Positions 35,765 to 45,246 of a DNA stretch of 64,000 bases are shown in pieces; the first letter of the stretch is position 1; each line of letters starts with the position of its first letter. The stretch comes from Microcoleus sp. FACHB-831 (GTDB lineage: Bacteria > Cyanobacteriota > Cyanobacteriia > Cyanobacteriales > FACHB-T130). A model generated the notes under the pieces. It had not been told where the DNA came from, made no database searches, and worked only from the letters and a program-made list of their open reading frames with translations. Both the position numbers and the translations under genes were made by a program. The stretch lies in NCBI RefSeq assembly GCF_014695585.1, contig NZ_JACJON010000025.1, forward strand, positions 1 to 64,000, written 5' to 3'.

Positions 35765-36340
35765 TTACTCTGGTTCCTTAGAGCGACTTTCAGCCTTTTT
35801 GTGACCTCTATACCAGCGATACCACTCCTTAGAGCTGCGGACTGCCAGCCAAAGGAGCATCATAGCAATTAATCCTCCAGACCTGGGAGCATCAAAGGCA
35901 AAAAAAACAAGCGAAATGCACAAAGCGTCTTGGATAAAGACGATCCATAGGGGTAAGCCGCGCAAGCGATAGAACCACCCAACTTGAACAAGCTGCAATA
36001 CGAAAGCTAATAAGCCACCCACCGTACCGATAATCCAAATGAATGCAATTGGAACATCGGTGAGTTGAGCCACAGCAATACCCATAATGGCTCCCACAAT
36101 CGGGCTGAAGAGCAGCTGGACAACTTGCAACACGCGCTGACCCAGTAGCTTTTTGGAAGCAAATAACTCAAACAACGACCAACTCGTAAGCACCCCTATC
36201 ACTATAGGAGGAGGAACTCTAGATAAAAGCGGTACTTTAGACCAGAGATCTTCACTCAATAGGCCAATGACCAGAAGGGGCAGGGCGATTCTCATTCCTG
36301 CCGCAGCCGATGCTGAGAGAGCGGCTAGGATTTCAATCAT
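35765..36340 (-). CDS. DUF4126-like membrane protein
   Basis: A 191-residue protein with about five transmembrane helices. It has the opening MIEILAALSASAAAGMRIALP and a SKKLLGQRV segment after the second helix, as in DUF4126 proteins. It ends in a basic cytoplasmic tail. Function unknown. It converges with hemH and is divergent from nothing nearby; the next gene upstream on the same strand is cdsA, 215 bp away. Confidence 0.7.
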   Translation of the reverse strand: MIEILAALSASAAAGMRIALPLLVIGLLSEDLWSKVPLLSRVPPPIVIGVLTSWSLFELFASKKLLGQRVLQVVQLLFSPIVGAIMGIAVAQLTDVPIAFIWIIGTVGGLLAFVLQLVQVGWFYRLRGLPLWIVFIQDALCISLVFFAFDAPRSGGLIAMMLLWLAVRSSKEWYRWYRGHKKAESRSKEPE

Positions 36341-36554
36341 ATAATTGCCTTGCTGCTTGCAATAGAAGTTGGTGGCTTAATAGCAAGTTGGCCATCTAAT
36401 TATTCTGAAGATTTGTTCTCAATCCGGCTTTCTCTAAGGTTAAGAATGCCATTTTCAGCGCAAAGTAGTGTAGAGGGGTGCAGCCTCTTACTCAAGTTTA
36501 GAAGCCTTGCGCTGAAGTCGGCGCGAAGCGCGATCGCACCCTTAGCAAATGTTA

Positions 36555-37430
36555 CTAAGAATGAGATAATAGCGGCAAAACTAGCGTCACGAAATAATAA
36601 ACCAACGGTGCAGTAAAAACATAACTGTCGGCGCGATCTAAAATTCCACCGTGACCTGGAATCAACTGGCCTGAGTCTTTTACCCCCGCGTCTCGCTTCA
36701 TCATCGACTCTGTTAAGTCTCCCAAAAGGCTAGCTATACCAATCAATAGCCCCAAAGCGGCTCCAGTGAACTCCCAACTGGGCCAGTTGAGATACCAAGC
36801 TCCAGCGGCTGCTACGGCGATACTACCTACAACGCCAAAAACTGCTCCTTCGACAGTCTTTTTAGGGCTGATATCGGAAAGGCGAGTGCGACCGAAAAAC
36901 TTGCCGAAAGTATAGGCACCAATATCAGCCGCCCAGATACACAGGAAAGCCAGAAGGGTTAAAGTTAATCCTTCTGGGAGGGCGTGGAAATTGGAAAAGT
37001 TTTCCGGCCAGAAGCCATTCAAGGGTAATGTGGTGGCGACAGCAGGCGAGAGGTCTACGCGCAACCGTACCCAATAACTGGGCAGATAGCCGCCGTAGAA
37101 CAATCCCAAGATAGAAGCTGAGATATCCGCAATTGAGGCAAACTTGGGCTGAAATAGCAGGTAGAAACAGATCAGGGTTCCTGCTAACGAAAACATGGCA
37201 TCTGTCAGCGATGGCGCTAGGGCGGCGGTAACTAGCAGCACCTGGCTAACCACGAGGGTGGTTTTGCCAGCTGGGGCCATACCCTTGGCGCGAGTCAGCT
37301 GAAAATACTCTAATTGACCCAGATAGACAATGAGGCCGATGCCAAGGGTGAAGTACCATCCACCAAGGATGAGCATTCCCAAAGCAAGCGCGATCGCAAT
37401 TATTCCACTATAGATACGTGTCCAAGGCAT
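36555..37430 (-). CDS. cdsA: Phosphatidate cytidylyltransferase
   Basis: A 291-residue integral membrane enzyme. It makes CDP-diacylglycerol from phosphatidic acid and CTP, the precursor of phosphatidylglycerol. About eight transmembrane helices are seen. The C-terminal signature is visible as LGDLTESMMKRDAGVKDSG followed by PGHGGILDRADS. The start (MPWTRIYSGI) is 18 bp after the cbiT stop, so both probably share a transcript. Confidence 0.94.
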   Translation of the reverse strand: MPWTRIYSGIIAIALALGMLILGGWYFTLGIGLIVYLGQLEYFQLTRAKGMAPAGKTTLVVSQVLLVTAALAPSLTDAMFSLAGTLICFYLLFQPKFASIADISASILGLFYGGYLPSYWVRLRVDLSPAVATTLPLNGFWPENFSNFHALPEGLTLTLLAFLCIWAADIGAYTFGKFFGRTRLSDISPKKTVEGAVFGVVGSIAVAAAGAWYLNWPSWEFTGAALGLLIGIASLLGDLTESMMKRDAGVKDSGQLIPGHGGILDRADSYVFTAPLVYYFVTLVLPLLSHS

Positions 37431-37448
37431 GAGGCGCTTAACCAGTGC

Positions 37449-38039
37449 TTAATCTAGCTTCTCACCGCTGAGGATAAAAATCGGATTTACAGCCGCAAAA
37501 ATTTGATGGGTTCCCCGCGTCTCCAGACGATTGACAGCTGACTGGACTACCTCAATGTTACGGGCTTGTAACTGAGCAAAGCTTTCTGAGACAGCATATA
37601 AACTCTCTAGATTATCAGCTGTAGCCACCACGCGGCCTTGCGGTAGCAAGTATTGCCAAACTTGCTGGAGGATTTCTTTGATCGAACGCCCCCCTTCAAT
37701 GCAAACCCGGTGAGGAGGGCCGGGTAGGTCTTTCAGGCATTCTGGGGCACTACCTTCGACGACATGGACATTGCGAACGTCAAAGCGATCGCAGTTCCGG
37801 CGAATCAAACTTGCCACTTCCTCATCCCTTTCTACCGCCACTATCCTACCTTTGGGACAGAGCAACCCAGTTTCCACTGGTATCGTGCCCGTGCCTGCAC
37901 CAATATCCCACAACACTGAGTTTGGTTTAAGTCTGAGCAGGGAAATCATTAATACCCGCACTTCTCGTTTACTCAAGGGAATACCAGGCAGACGCTCGAA
38001 CAAATCATCGGGGATACCAGGGGTAACATAAGGCCACAT
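37449..38039 (-). CDS. cbiT: Cobalt-precorrin methyltransferase/decarboxylase (CbiT)
   Basis: A 196-residue SAM-dependent enzyme of cobalamin synthesis. Motif I is LWDIGAGTGTIPVETG, the acidic loop VAVERDEE, and EGSAPECL follows. In the pathway CbiT methylates C15 and decarboxylates the ring. I placed the start at ATG 38039 (MWPYVTPGIPD); the upstream in-frame part is encoded by an intergenic heptamer repeat. CbiE, which often accompanies CbiT, is not in the window. Confidence 0.88.
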   Translation of the reverse strand: MWPYVTPGIPDDLFERLPGIPLSKREVRVLMISLLRLKPNSVLWDIGAGTGTIPVETGLLCPKGRIVAVERDEEVASLIRRNCDRFDVRNVHVVEGSAPECLKDLPGPPHRVCIEGGRSIKEILQQVWQYLLPQGRVVATADNLESLYAVSESFAQLQARNIEVVQSAVNRLETRGTHQIFAAVNPIFILSGEKLD

Positions 38040-38053
38040 AATAAATCCGGAAT

Positions 38054-38090
38054 TGGGTGTGGGGCATGGGGTATGGGGCATGGGGCATTG
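38054..38090. repeat. Heptanucleotide tandem repeat
   Basis: GGGGCAT, GGGGTAT, GGGGCAT, GGGGCAT in direct succession (38061-38088), plus a degenerate unit. It is in the spacer between the decarboxylase and cbiT. Confidence 0.8.
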
Positions 38091-38145
38091 GTATTTTTGG
38101 CTATTTGCTATTCCCTATTACCCATCCCCAATTCCCCGTTCGCTA

Positions 38146-39657
38146 TTACCTAACAACTTTTAAAGTCTTTAGGGCGGGATCGCTACAACCTGTAATACTG
38201 CCACCGAGGGCGAGAATCTGTTTCAGGTAGTCGAGGGCGGCTGGGGTAATTTCTTCTCCAGGCATTAACACGGGAATTCCAGGTGGGTAAGGACAAACGA
38301 GTTCGGCACTAATGCGCTCTAGGGTTTGTTCTATCGGCAGCGTTTCCGTCTGCGAGAAGAAGGCATCGCGGGGGGAAATGGATGGATAAATAATGAACGA
38401 AGAAGGATGAATTTGGAGCAATTCCTTTTTCCACCTTATAAATACATCCTGCCAAGAGTTTATGGACTTGGGACGGCTATGCTCAGAGGCTAAAGTGCGT
38501 AGGGCGGACACTAGGGCGTCAATATCTGCCTGCGTGTTGCCCAAACTAATGATAAACGTCAGATGTTGCAACGATGGTAATTCAGCTGTAACGCTAAGCT
38601 GTTGATCTAGAATTTCATCTGCCTCAAAACCAGTCAAGTTTAACTCAGAAACGCCTAGAGTTAGCCGCGTCCGGTCGATATCGACAAAGCCTTGCGTGTT
38701 TGCAAGTTCCAAAACTGATAATCCGGGAATCTGGTTAATCCTGCTTTTTGCATCATCAGCAAGCTGCAACGTGCGAGTCATTAATTGTTTTCCGTGCAGT
38801 GCCATTTGCTGACGTGCTGCATCGAGAGAAGCTAGGAGTAGATAACTGGGACTGGTGGACTGCACCAACTGCAAGGTTTTATTTAGTTTGTCAATGTTTA
38901 TCCTGTTGCCTCGGACGTGCAGCATTGAGGCTTGAGTCAGGGCGCTGAGTACCTTGTGAGTGGATTGAACGCTCAAGTCAGCACCCGCGGCTAAGGCTGG
39001 GGTGGGTAAATCTGGATGAAACGCAAAATGAGCGCCGTGAGCTTCGTCTACTAACAGGGGAATGTTGTGTTGGTGGGCAATTTGAGCGATCGCTGCTACA
39101 TCCCCGCAAACGCCATAATAAGTTGGGTAAACCATCATCACCGCTTTGGCGTCTGGATGCTGCTCTAGGGCGGCTGCCACAGAAGAAGCTGTGATGCTGT
39201 AAGCTAAACCTAAAACTTGGTCGTATTCCGGGTTAACGAAGACAGGGATAGCACCAGAGAGAATAAGACCTGCGATCGCGGACTGGTGGACGTTCCGAGA
39301 CATCACGATCTTGTCACCCTTGCCACAAGTCGCCATTATTGCCGCTGTCACCCCACAAGTCGAACCATTCACCAAAAACCAGCTATGCTCTGCCCCAAAG
39401 GCTTCGGCTGCAAGCTGCTGCGCCTCTTGGATAACGCTTTGCGGCGCAAATAAGTTATCTAATTCCTCCAACTCCGGCAAGTCGGCTGGAAAAACAGCTT
39501 TCCCCAACAAATCTGCCAGTGGCTGGGGAATTCCTTGTCCCCGTTTGTGTCCTGGCGTGTAAAATGCCGCATGATTTTTATTAGCACACCAGCGTAGGGC
39601 ATCCAGTAAGGGCGTTTTTGCTTGAGACAAAGATATGTAATCGGAGGGAAGTCGCAT
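38146..39657 (-). CDS. Orn/Lys/Arg-type PLP decarboxylase
   Basis: A 503-residue PLP enzyme of the arginine/lysine/ornithine decarboxylase family without the N-terminal wing. Opening HAAFYTPGHKRGQG, substrate loop NGSTCGVTAA, cofactor Asp in VDEAHGAH, and the Schiff-base Lys in QSTHKVLSAL (about residue 230). A C-terminal decarboxylase domain completes it. The substrate cannot be told by eye; in cyanobacteria such enzymes serve polyamine synthesis. It is the first gene of a probable decarboxylase-cbiT-cdsA run on the minus strand. Confidence 0.85.
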   Translation of the reverse strand: MRLPSDYISLSQAKTPLLDALRWCANKNHAAFYTPGHKRGQGIPQPLADLLGKAVFPADLPELEELDNLFAPQSVIQEAQQLAAEAFGAEHSWFLVNGSTCGVTAAIMATCGKGDKIVMSRNVHQSAIAGLILSGAIPVFVNPEYDQVLGLAYSITASSVAAALEQHPDAKAVMMVYPTYYGVCGDVAAIAQIAHQHNIPLLVDEAHGAHFAFHPDLPTPALAAGADLSVQSTHKVLSALTQASMLHVRGNRINIDKLNKTLQLVQSTSPSYLLLASLDAARQQMALHGKQLMTRTLQLADDAKSRINQIPGLSVLELANTQGFVDIDRTRLTLGVSELNLTGFEADEILDQQLSVTAELPSLQHLTFIISLGNTQADIDALVSALRTLASEHSRPKSINSWQDVFIRWKKELLQIHPSSFIIYPSISPRDAFFSQTETLPIEQTLERISAELVCPYPPGIPVLMPGEEITPAALDYLKQILALGGSITGCSDPALKTLKVVR

Positions 39658-39880
39658 AACAGTAAATGCAAATAGTTAGCCACGCACTTTCTTAACTTGA
39701 CACATTTCGTGTTAGCAAGCTGTGGACTAACACGCTCAATACCTGCTAGAGTATTCGACTGGCGTGGATTGGGGAAAAGCGCATCCCTAGAGCGGGCAAA
39801 TAGATTTCGCTACTTGGGGAGATGCGATTATACAGCTTGCCATCTAGCTTAGTAGAGTTGCATCATTAAATTGGATTGCC

Positions 39881-40138
39881 ATGATTAGTCCTAATTCTAT
39901 TAGCATCCCAGAACCTCAAATTCCCACTCCTTCACCAAATCCGCTACCGGGGTCAATTCCCGAACCATCTCCCATGCCAGGGCCGATTCCGGAGCCAATT
40001 CCAGGGCCAGTGCCAGAGCCAGTGCCTGCTCCCATTCCCCAGCCAGCGATCCCAGAACCAGTCCCAGAGACAGTACCTGCTCCCATTCCCCAGACGGTTC
40101 CAGGGACGATTCCCCAAACTGTTCCTAGCCCACTTTAA
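39881..40138 (+). CDS. Proline-rich repeat protein
   Basis: An 85-residue protein made almost entirely of P-x-P repeats: IPEP, PGPIPEP, PVPEPVPAPIPQP, TVPAPIPQTVPG. There is no signal peptide, membrane segment or folded domain. It could adopt a polyproline II rod. No Shine-Dalgarno is obvious before ATG 39881. It may be real or a neutral repeat expansion. Confidence 0.4.
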   Translation: MISPNSISIPEPQIPTPSPNPLPGSIPEPSPMPGPIPEPIPGPVPEPVPAPIPQPAIPEPVPETVPAPIPQTVPGTIPQTVPSPL

Positions 40139-40215
40139 ACGCGATCGCCCAGTTTCAACCCAGCTTAACTTGCTAACTATTAAGCTGAATCCAAAATCAA
40201 AATCTAAAACCCAAA

Positions 40216-41307
40216 ATGCTAAGAGCCGGAATTGTTGGACTGCCCAACGTTGGAAAATCTACCCTATTTAATGCCCTCGTTGCTAATGCTAAGGCTGAGG
40301 CGGCAAATTTTCCTTTTTGCACGATTGAACCCAATGTCGGTGTCGTCTCCGTGCCAGATGAGCGTCTAAATGCTCTGGCTAAGATATCCGCCTCTAAGCA
40401 AATTGTGCCTACAAGAGTTGAGTTTGTAGATATTGCGGGTTTAGTAAAAGGCGCAAGTCAGGGAGAGGGACTGGGCAATAAATTTTTATCGCACATTCGA
40501 GAAGTGGATGCGATTGTCCATGTAGTGCGCTGTTTTGAAAATGATGATATTATCCACGTTTCCGGTTCTGTCGATCCGGCGCGAGATATAGAAATAATCA
40601 ATTTGGAGTTAGTTTTAGCCGATTTATCGCAAGTAGAGAAGAGGATAGATCGCGCCCGCAAACAAGCTCGTGGCAACAAAGACGGCCAAATTGAAGTCAC
40701 AGCGTTGGAAAAATTAACCGCTTTGTTGAATGAAGGCAAGCCAGCACGACAGGCTAAATTAACCGAAGAAGAAGCCGAGTCAATTAAGGGGTTGGGATTG
40801 CTTAGTGGCAAACCAATTATCTATGCAGCCAATGTGTCTGAGGATGATTTGGCTACTGGTAACAAATATGTAGAGCAAGTGCGGCAAATTGCCTCTGCGG
40901 AAAATGCTCAAGTTGTCATTGTTTCTGCTCAAGTGGAAGCAGAATTGGTGGAATTACCCGATGAAGACCGAGCAGATTTTCTGGCATCTTTGGGTGTGGA
41001 AGAAGGCGGCTTGAAATCTTTGATTCGCGCCACTTATGAACTATTAGGTTTGCGTACTTATTTTACTACTGGCCCCCAGGAAAGCCGCGCTTGGACGATT
41101 ACAGCGGGGATGGTAGCACCGCAGGCGGCTGGTGTAATTCATACTGATTTTGAGCGCGGATTTATCCGGGCGGAGACTGTAGCTTATGAAGATTTAGTTG
41201 CAACGGGTTCGATGAAAACTGCAAAAGAAAAAGGTTTAGTACGCAGTGAAGGTAAAGAGTACGTCGTTAAAGAAGGCGATGTACTGCTGTTCCTGTTTAA
41301 CGTTTAG
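40216..41307 (+). CDS. ychF: Ribosome-associated GTPase/ATPase YchF
   Basis: A 363-residue Obg-family protein. G1 is [12 protein letters not shown]3 DIAGLVKGA, and the G4 equivalent NVSE replaces NKxD, which explains the family's preference for ATP. A coiled-coil insertion (about residues 135-200) and a C-terminal TGS domain (about 280-363, TFGxxxx-like [20 protein letters not shown]) are present. It binds ribosomes and affects stress responses. ATG 40216 matches the family start [11 protein letters not shown]. Confidence 0.97.
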   Translation: MLRAGIVGLPNVGKSTLFNALVANAKAEAANFPFCTIEPNVGVVSVPDERLNALAKISASKQIVPTRVEFVDIAGLVKGASQGEGLGNKFLSHIREVDAIVHVVRCFENDDIIHVSGSVDPARDIEIINLELVLADLSQVEKRIDRARKQARGNKDGQIEVTALEKLTALLNEGKPARQAKLTEEEAESIKGLGLLSGKPIIYAANVSEDDLATGNKYVEQVRQIASAENAQVVIVSAQVEAELVELPDEDRADFLASLGVEEGGLKSLIRATYELLGLRTYFTTGPQESRAWTITAGMVAPQAAGVIHTDFERGFIRAETVAYEDLVATGSMKTAKEKGLVRSEGKEYVVKEGDVLLFLFNV

Positions 41308-41333
41308 GTTAGTGACTCTAAGGAGGACACAAG

Positions 41334-41687
41334 ATGAATATTACACAACTTCTGATTGCTTGGCTGGTCACCTCTGTTAGTTTGTTTATTATTTCCAAAT
41401 TGCCAACAGGAGTGGAAATTGACGGGTTTAATAAAGCCCTAGTTTCGGCAGCAGTTTTTGGAATTGTGAATGCTTTGATAGGACCAGTTATTAAAGTATT
41501 AGCTTTACCAATTACCTTTCTAACTTTTGGCTTATTCGCCGTAGTTGTCAACGGGATTATCTTTGGTTTAGCTGCTGCGTTAGTACAAGGATTTCGGTTG
41601 CGGTGGGGAATTTGGAGTGCTTTGATAGGAGCAGTTGCACTAGGGATTATCAACTCTCTACTATTTAACCTGCTTGGTTTCAGGTAG
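41334..41687 (+). CDS. Phage-holin-4-like membrane protein
   Basis: A 117-residue protein with four transmembrane helices and no large loop, matching the Phage_holin_4_2 superfamily. Most members are chromosomal and not phage proteins. Function is unknown. AAGGAGG lies 7 bp before the ATG (GGAGGACACAAG), and the gene is 26 bp after ychF, so it is probably co-transcribed. Confidence 0.82.
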   Translation: MNITQLLIAWLVTSVSLFIISKLPTGVEIDGFNKALVSAAVFGIVNALIGPVIKVLALPITFLTFGLFAVVVNGIIFGLAAALVQGFRLRWGIWSALIGAVALGIINSLLFNLLGFR

Positions 41688-41708
41688 TCTACGGGCTAAT
41701 TTTGTAAG

Positions 41709-41738
41709 AAACCCGGCTTCTCCAAAAGCCGGGTTTTT
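41709..41738 (+). terminator. Intrinsic terminator after ychF-holin-like operon
   Basis: AACCCGGCTT and AAGCCGGGTT arms around a 6-nt loop, followed by T6. Confidence 0.85.
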
Positions 41739-41811
41739 TAGTATTTACTCGCTGCGAGGAGTGTAGAATTTGAGTGCGATCGCCAACTTCAGCTTATCCC
41801 AAACTTTCTAC

Positions 41812-44277
41812 TTACTGGGAGCCAATTAGCCAATAAGTCACCATTTCTCCCTTACCTTTGACTTTAATAGTTCCTCGCTTCTCAAACACATACTTATCCT
41901 TTAGTCTCTCATAGGTGGCTGTTGTCACCTGAATAATTCCCGGTTGACCGGAAGATTCCATGCGCGAGGCAACATTAACAGCATCTCCCCACAAATCATA
42001 GATAAATTTTTTCGTGCCAATTACTCCAGCTACGACAACCCCTGTATTAATGCCAATGCGGATTTGAATATTCTCCTCTTGCTCGCAGCGTAAATGTCTA
42101 ACCGCAGCTTGCATTGCCAGTGCCATTTCTGCGATCGCCTCTGCATGATCGGGTTTGGGAATGGGTAAGCCACCAGCTACCATGTAGGCATCGCCAATAG
42201 TCTTGATTTTTTCTAACCCTAACTTTTCTGCTAGCTCATCAAATGTGGAAAAAATTTCATTGAGTAAGTTAACCAACTCAATTGGTTTCAATCGCGCTGA
42301 TAACGATGTAAAACCTACAAGATCGGCAAACATAATTGTCACTTCGTTGAATTGTTCAGCGATCGCTGCGCCACGCTCGGCTAACACACCTTGATTTTCT
42401 TTAAGCTGATTAGCGATCGCCTTCGGCAAAATATTCAGCAATAATTGTTCTGACTTTTGTTGTTCTAAACGGAGAGCTTCCTCAGCTTGTTTGCGATCGC
42501 TGATGTCTCGTGCAACTAATATCGCCCTTTCTTCATTAAGGGGAGAAATAGTCTCTGCCAACCAAACATCTTTTCCCTCAATTGGCAGGCAATATTCAAT
42601 CGAGACAGTTTTTTGGCTAGATACTGCCTCTAAAATGCCCTTGAGAATCAAATCAGCTTCCGCAGACGGCAGATCCTCATGCAATTTTCTGCCAATCATT
42701 GCCGCTGGCGGCTTATACAAATTCACCGTATTGGTGGGTATAACATTAAGGCACCTTCCAGAAACATCCCTAACAGTAACCACATCCGTCATAGCTGCAA
42801 ACAGTGCCTTCATTTCTGCTTGCACTTTCTTTTGTTGCAACACCGTCCCCGATTGAGCTGCCACAGCATTTACTAACTCGCTTAACCGTTTATCCTCTGA
42901 ACTGGTTGAGCGCATGAAGAAAACTAGAACGGCCAAAACAGGTGATTGGGAACTGAGCAAATAATTACTCTGTTCCTCTGTCGGCTCGTTATTGTTGCCC
43001 ATAGCAACGATCGGCACGCCAAATCCACCTTTTAAACCGCATTTTGTAGCCAATTCCAGTCTGAGGAGAACATCGTCAATCTCAGTCAACTGAGGTACCC
43101 ACTGAGACTTGTGGGTTGACCAGACTTGTCCGGGAATCTCTTCAGTGGGAAGGAAGGTAAGAACTTCGCTATATTCTCGGAAATTCCTAATCTCCTCCGC
43201 TACATTGGGGTCAATTCCCGCGAACTGACAATACCAACGGGAACTGCATACTAAAGCTGACATATCAGCCGTAGGAATCCAAGCTTCGCCATAAGTCCAA
43301 CTGGTTATTTCGCACACCTGCTGCAAGGCGATATCCAGAGCAGTATCAAAATCTGGAGCAGCGCTAATTGCCTGAGCAATTGTTGATAATAACCGCACTT
43401 CTTCTTCAGCTTGTTTGCGTTGCGTAGCCGCCGCCACGGCATCGCTGATATCCTGATGAGAGCCAACCATCCGCACGGGTTGCCCGTTTCTATCCCATTG
43501 CGCTTGCCCCCGTGCCAAAATCCATTTGTAGCTGCTATCTTTGCAGCGCAGGCGATACTCACCTCTATATAACGGGGTCTTGCGCTCTAAATGGCCTTGC
43601 AATGTAGCTATTGTTTGATCCATATCCTCTGGATGGACGAGATTGAGCCATGCATCGAAGCTGTAGGCGATGTCTTGTTCCGTGTAGCCGAGCATTTCTA
43701 GCAAGAGAGCCGAAGCAAACACTTCCCCAGTAGTAATATTCCAGTCAAAGATGCCATCCCCCGTGCCGAGTAGGGCTAGTTCCCACCTTTCTTCGCTCTG
43801 GCGCGATGCTTCTTCTGCTCGTAAGCGTTCTTTGATTTCCTGTTCGAGCTGTGCTGTCCGCTCCCGCAGTGATGATTGCTGACGTAAAATGGTCAGTTGA
43901 TTTTCGATCCGGGCTATTACTTCTTGAGCCTGAAAGGGTTTTGTTATGTAGTCTACGCCACCGATATCAAAGCCTTTGACTTTATCCAATACATCATCCA
44001 AAGCGCTGATGAAAATTACGGGAACGTCACGAGTATGTTCATCTGCCTTTAGTTGGCTACATACTTCATAGCCATTCATCCCTGGCATATTTATATCAAG
44101 CAAAATTAGATCTGGCAGAGCTGTCTTAGCTGCCATCAATGCCATCTGCCCAGTGAGAGCCTTGCGAACTTCGTACCCTCCCCCAGCCAGCACTGTCGAT
44201 AAAAGGCGCAGGTTGTCCGGTGTATCGTCAACAACTAAAATGTTCCCTTTTGTTGCCTGAGTTTGTATGTTTAACAT
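41812..44277 (-). CDS. Receiver-PAS-GAF-PAS adenylate cyclase
   Basis: An 821-residue class III cyclase. N-terminal receiver (residues about 13-125, DLILLDINMPG). A coiled coil and PAS follow (about 165-285). A GAF-like domain covers about 300-480, a second PAS about 510-610. The C-terminal catalytic domain (about 635-821) has metal Asp in IMFADLVGFTSL and Lys in EKIKTIGDAYM. Asp in YDLWGDAVNVASRM completes the Lys/Asp pair specific for adenine, so it should make cAMP. It lies downstream of the partner-switch operon on the same strand but 580 bp away. It likely senses via phosphorylation and a ligand at PAS/GAF. Confidence 0.9.
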   Translation of the reverse strand: MLNIQTQATKGNILVVDDTPDNLRLLSTVLAGGGYEVRKALTGQMALMAAKTALPDLILLDINMPGMNGYEVCSQLKADEHTRDVPVIFISALDDVLDKVKGFDIGGVDYITKPFQAQEVIARIENQLTILRQQSSLRERTAQLEQEIKERLRAEEASRQSEERWELALLGTGDGIFDWNITTGEVFASALLLEMLGYTEQDIAYSFDAWLNLVHPEDMDQTIATLQGHLERKTPLYRGEYRLRCKDSSYKWILARGQAQWDRNGQPVRMVGSHQDISDAVAAATQRKQAEEEVRLLSTIAQAISAAPDFDTALDIALQQVCEITSWTYGEAWIPTADMSALVCSSRWYCQFAGIDPNVAEEIRNFREYSEVLTFLPTEEIPGQVWSTHKSQWVPQLTEIDDVLLRLELATKCGLKGGFGVPIVAMGNNNEPTEEQSNYLLSSQSPVLAVLVFFMRSTSSEDKRLSELVNAVAAQSGTVLQQKKVQAEMKALFAAMTDVVTVRDVSGRCLNVIPTNTVNLYKPPAAMIGRKLHEDLPSAEADLILKGILEAVSSQKTVSIEYCLPIEGKDVWLAETISPLNEERAILVARDISDRKQAEEALRLEQQKSEQLLLNILPKAIANQLKENQGVLAERGAAIAEQFNEVTIMFADLVGFTSLSARLKPIELVNLLNEIFSTFDELAEKLGLEKIKTIGDAYMVAGGLPIPKPDHAEAIAEMALAMQAAVRHLRCEQEENIQIRIGINTGVVVAGVIGTKKFIYDLWGDAVNVASRMESSGQPGIIQVTTATYERLKDKYVFEKRGTIKVKGKGEMVTYWLIGSQ

Positions 44278-44858
44278 TGTTTGTTATATCAATTAATTGG
44301 TGCAACTGGGCAGGGCATTAAAGTTTTAATACGCGGTATTAATGGTTTTGTAAATGGTGGAGCTTGAACCGCAAAAAATGGTGGCAACTCGCTCGGAGGT
44401 TAGCTTTGTTTGGCTTGGGTTTAAGATGGTGCCAAGTTGGAATAGTCATCAACCGTAAGGATTTTAAGTTATTGATGGAGAACAGTTGCTGATGGAGCGA
44501 GTCTCGCTGAAAGCCATTGTGCCACTTTAATAATGCAAAATACCAACTTCTACTCTAAATAGAGAAGAAAGTTGGTTCAGAAAGAACATAATTGGAGCAT
44601 AACGTCTTTTTTTAAAGGTAAGTGATATTTTTAAATATAACTTTTTTAGATAAATTGGCTGAATTGTAGGGTGAGTTAATAAAATTTCAGTTAATAAATT
44701 ATTTTAAATTGATAAATAAAGTGTGAGAAGGCGCGCTCGCGCTCCGCTAAAAACCGCTTTTCACGTTAGTGTCGATTTAAGTTGCCGCAAGAACAAAGGT
44801 TGCTGAAGCAAAAGGACGTTAGGCGCGGCGAAGTGATGTTAGATGCCAAGAGCCATTG
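44278..44858. other. Gene-free region upstream of the cyclase
   Basis: About 580 bases with no supported gene. It should hold the cyclase promoter. A/T-rich tracts and CGCGCTCGCGCTC near 44733 are visible, with no clear hairpin. Confidence 0.4.
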
Positions 44859-45203
44859 CTATTCCCATTCTGGTGTTAAAGCAGGCATCAAGCGCTGCCA
44901 GTTACCCAAAAGCTTTTCCTGCCAGGGTATTCCCTTCGAGCCTTTGACTACTAGCTGAGTAGTTTTCTTCTTACGCACGCCAATCACAAACCGCGACAGT
45001 ACGCTCATTCCTGAACTATTGAGGAATTCTAGGTGTTTTAGGTTCATTGTAACCGTCGGTGGCTCCTGCGCGATCGCCTCATCAAGTAACTGCTCTATAG
45101 ATTTATAATCCGCTATTCCACTCTCCCGCAATAAACCCTGGAAGTCTACTGTTGCCGTTGCTGGATCGTAGGATACCCTATAGTCATTTGTTTGAATTTC
45201 CAT
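44859..45203 (-). CDS. STAS-type anti-sigma-antagonist (Slr1659-like)
   Basis: A 114-residue single-domain protein. The LKHLEFLNSSGMSVLSRF segment (about residues 55-72) has the phosphorylatable Ser of SpoIIAA-type antagonists. In partner switching an ATPase phosphorylates this Ser and a PP2C phosphatase removes the phosphate. The gene is third in an operon with exactly those partners (45247 and 45919 onward). The regulated target is unknown. It resembles Synechocystis Slr1659. Confidence 0.85.
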   Translation of the reverse strand: MEIQTNDYRVSYDPATATVDFQGLLRESGIADYKSIEQLLDEAIAQEPPTVTMNLKHLEFLNSSGMSVLSRFVIGVRKKKTTQLVVKGSKGIPWQEKLLGNWQRLMPALTPEWE

Positions 45204-45246
45204 TTTATTAAATCTCCTTACTTACCATCTAAATAATTTATCTTAT

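Noticed and set aside
36350-36616. 88-residue plus-strand frame near cdsA
   Set aside because: It overlaps the end of cdsA on the other strand and has no coding signature; it is a shadow.
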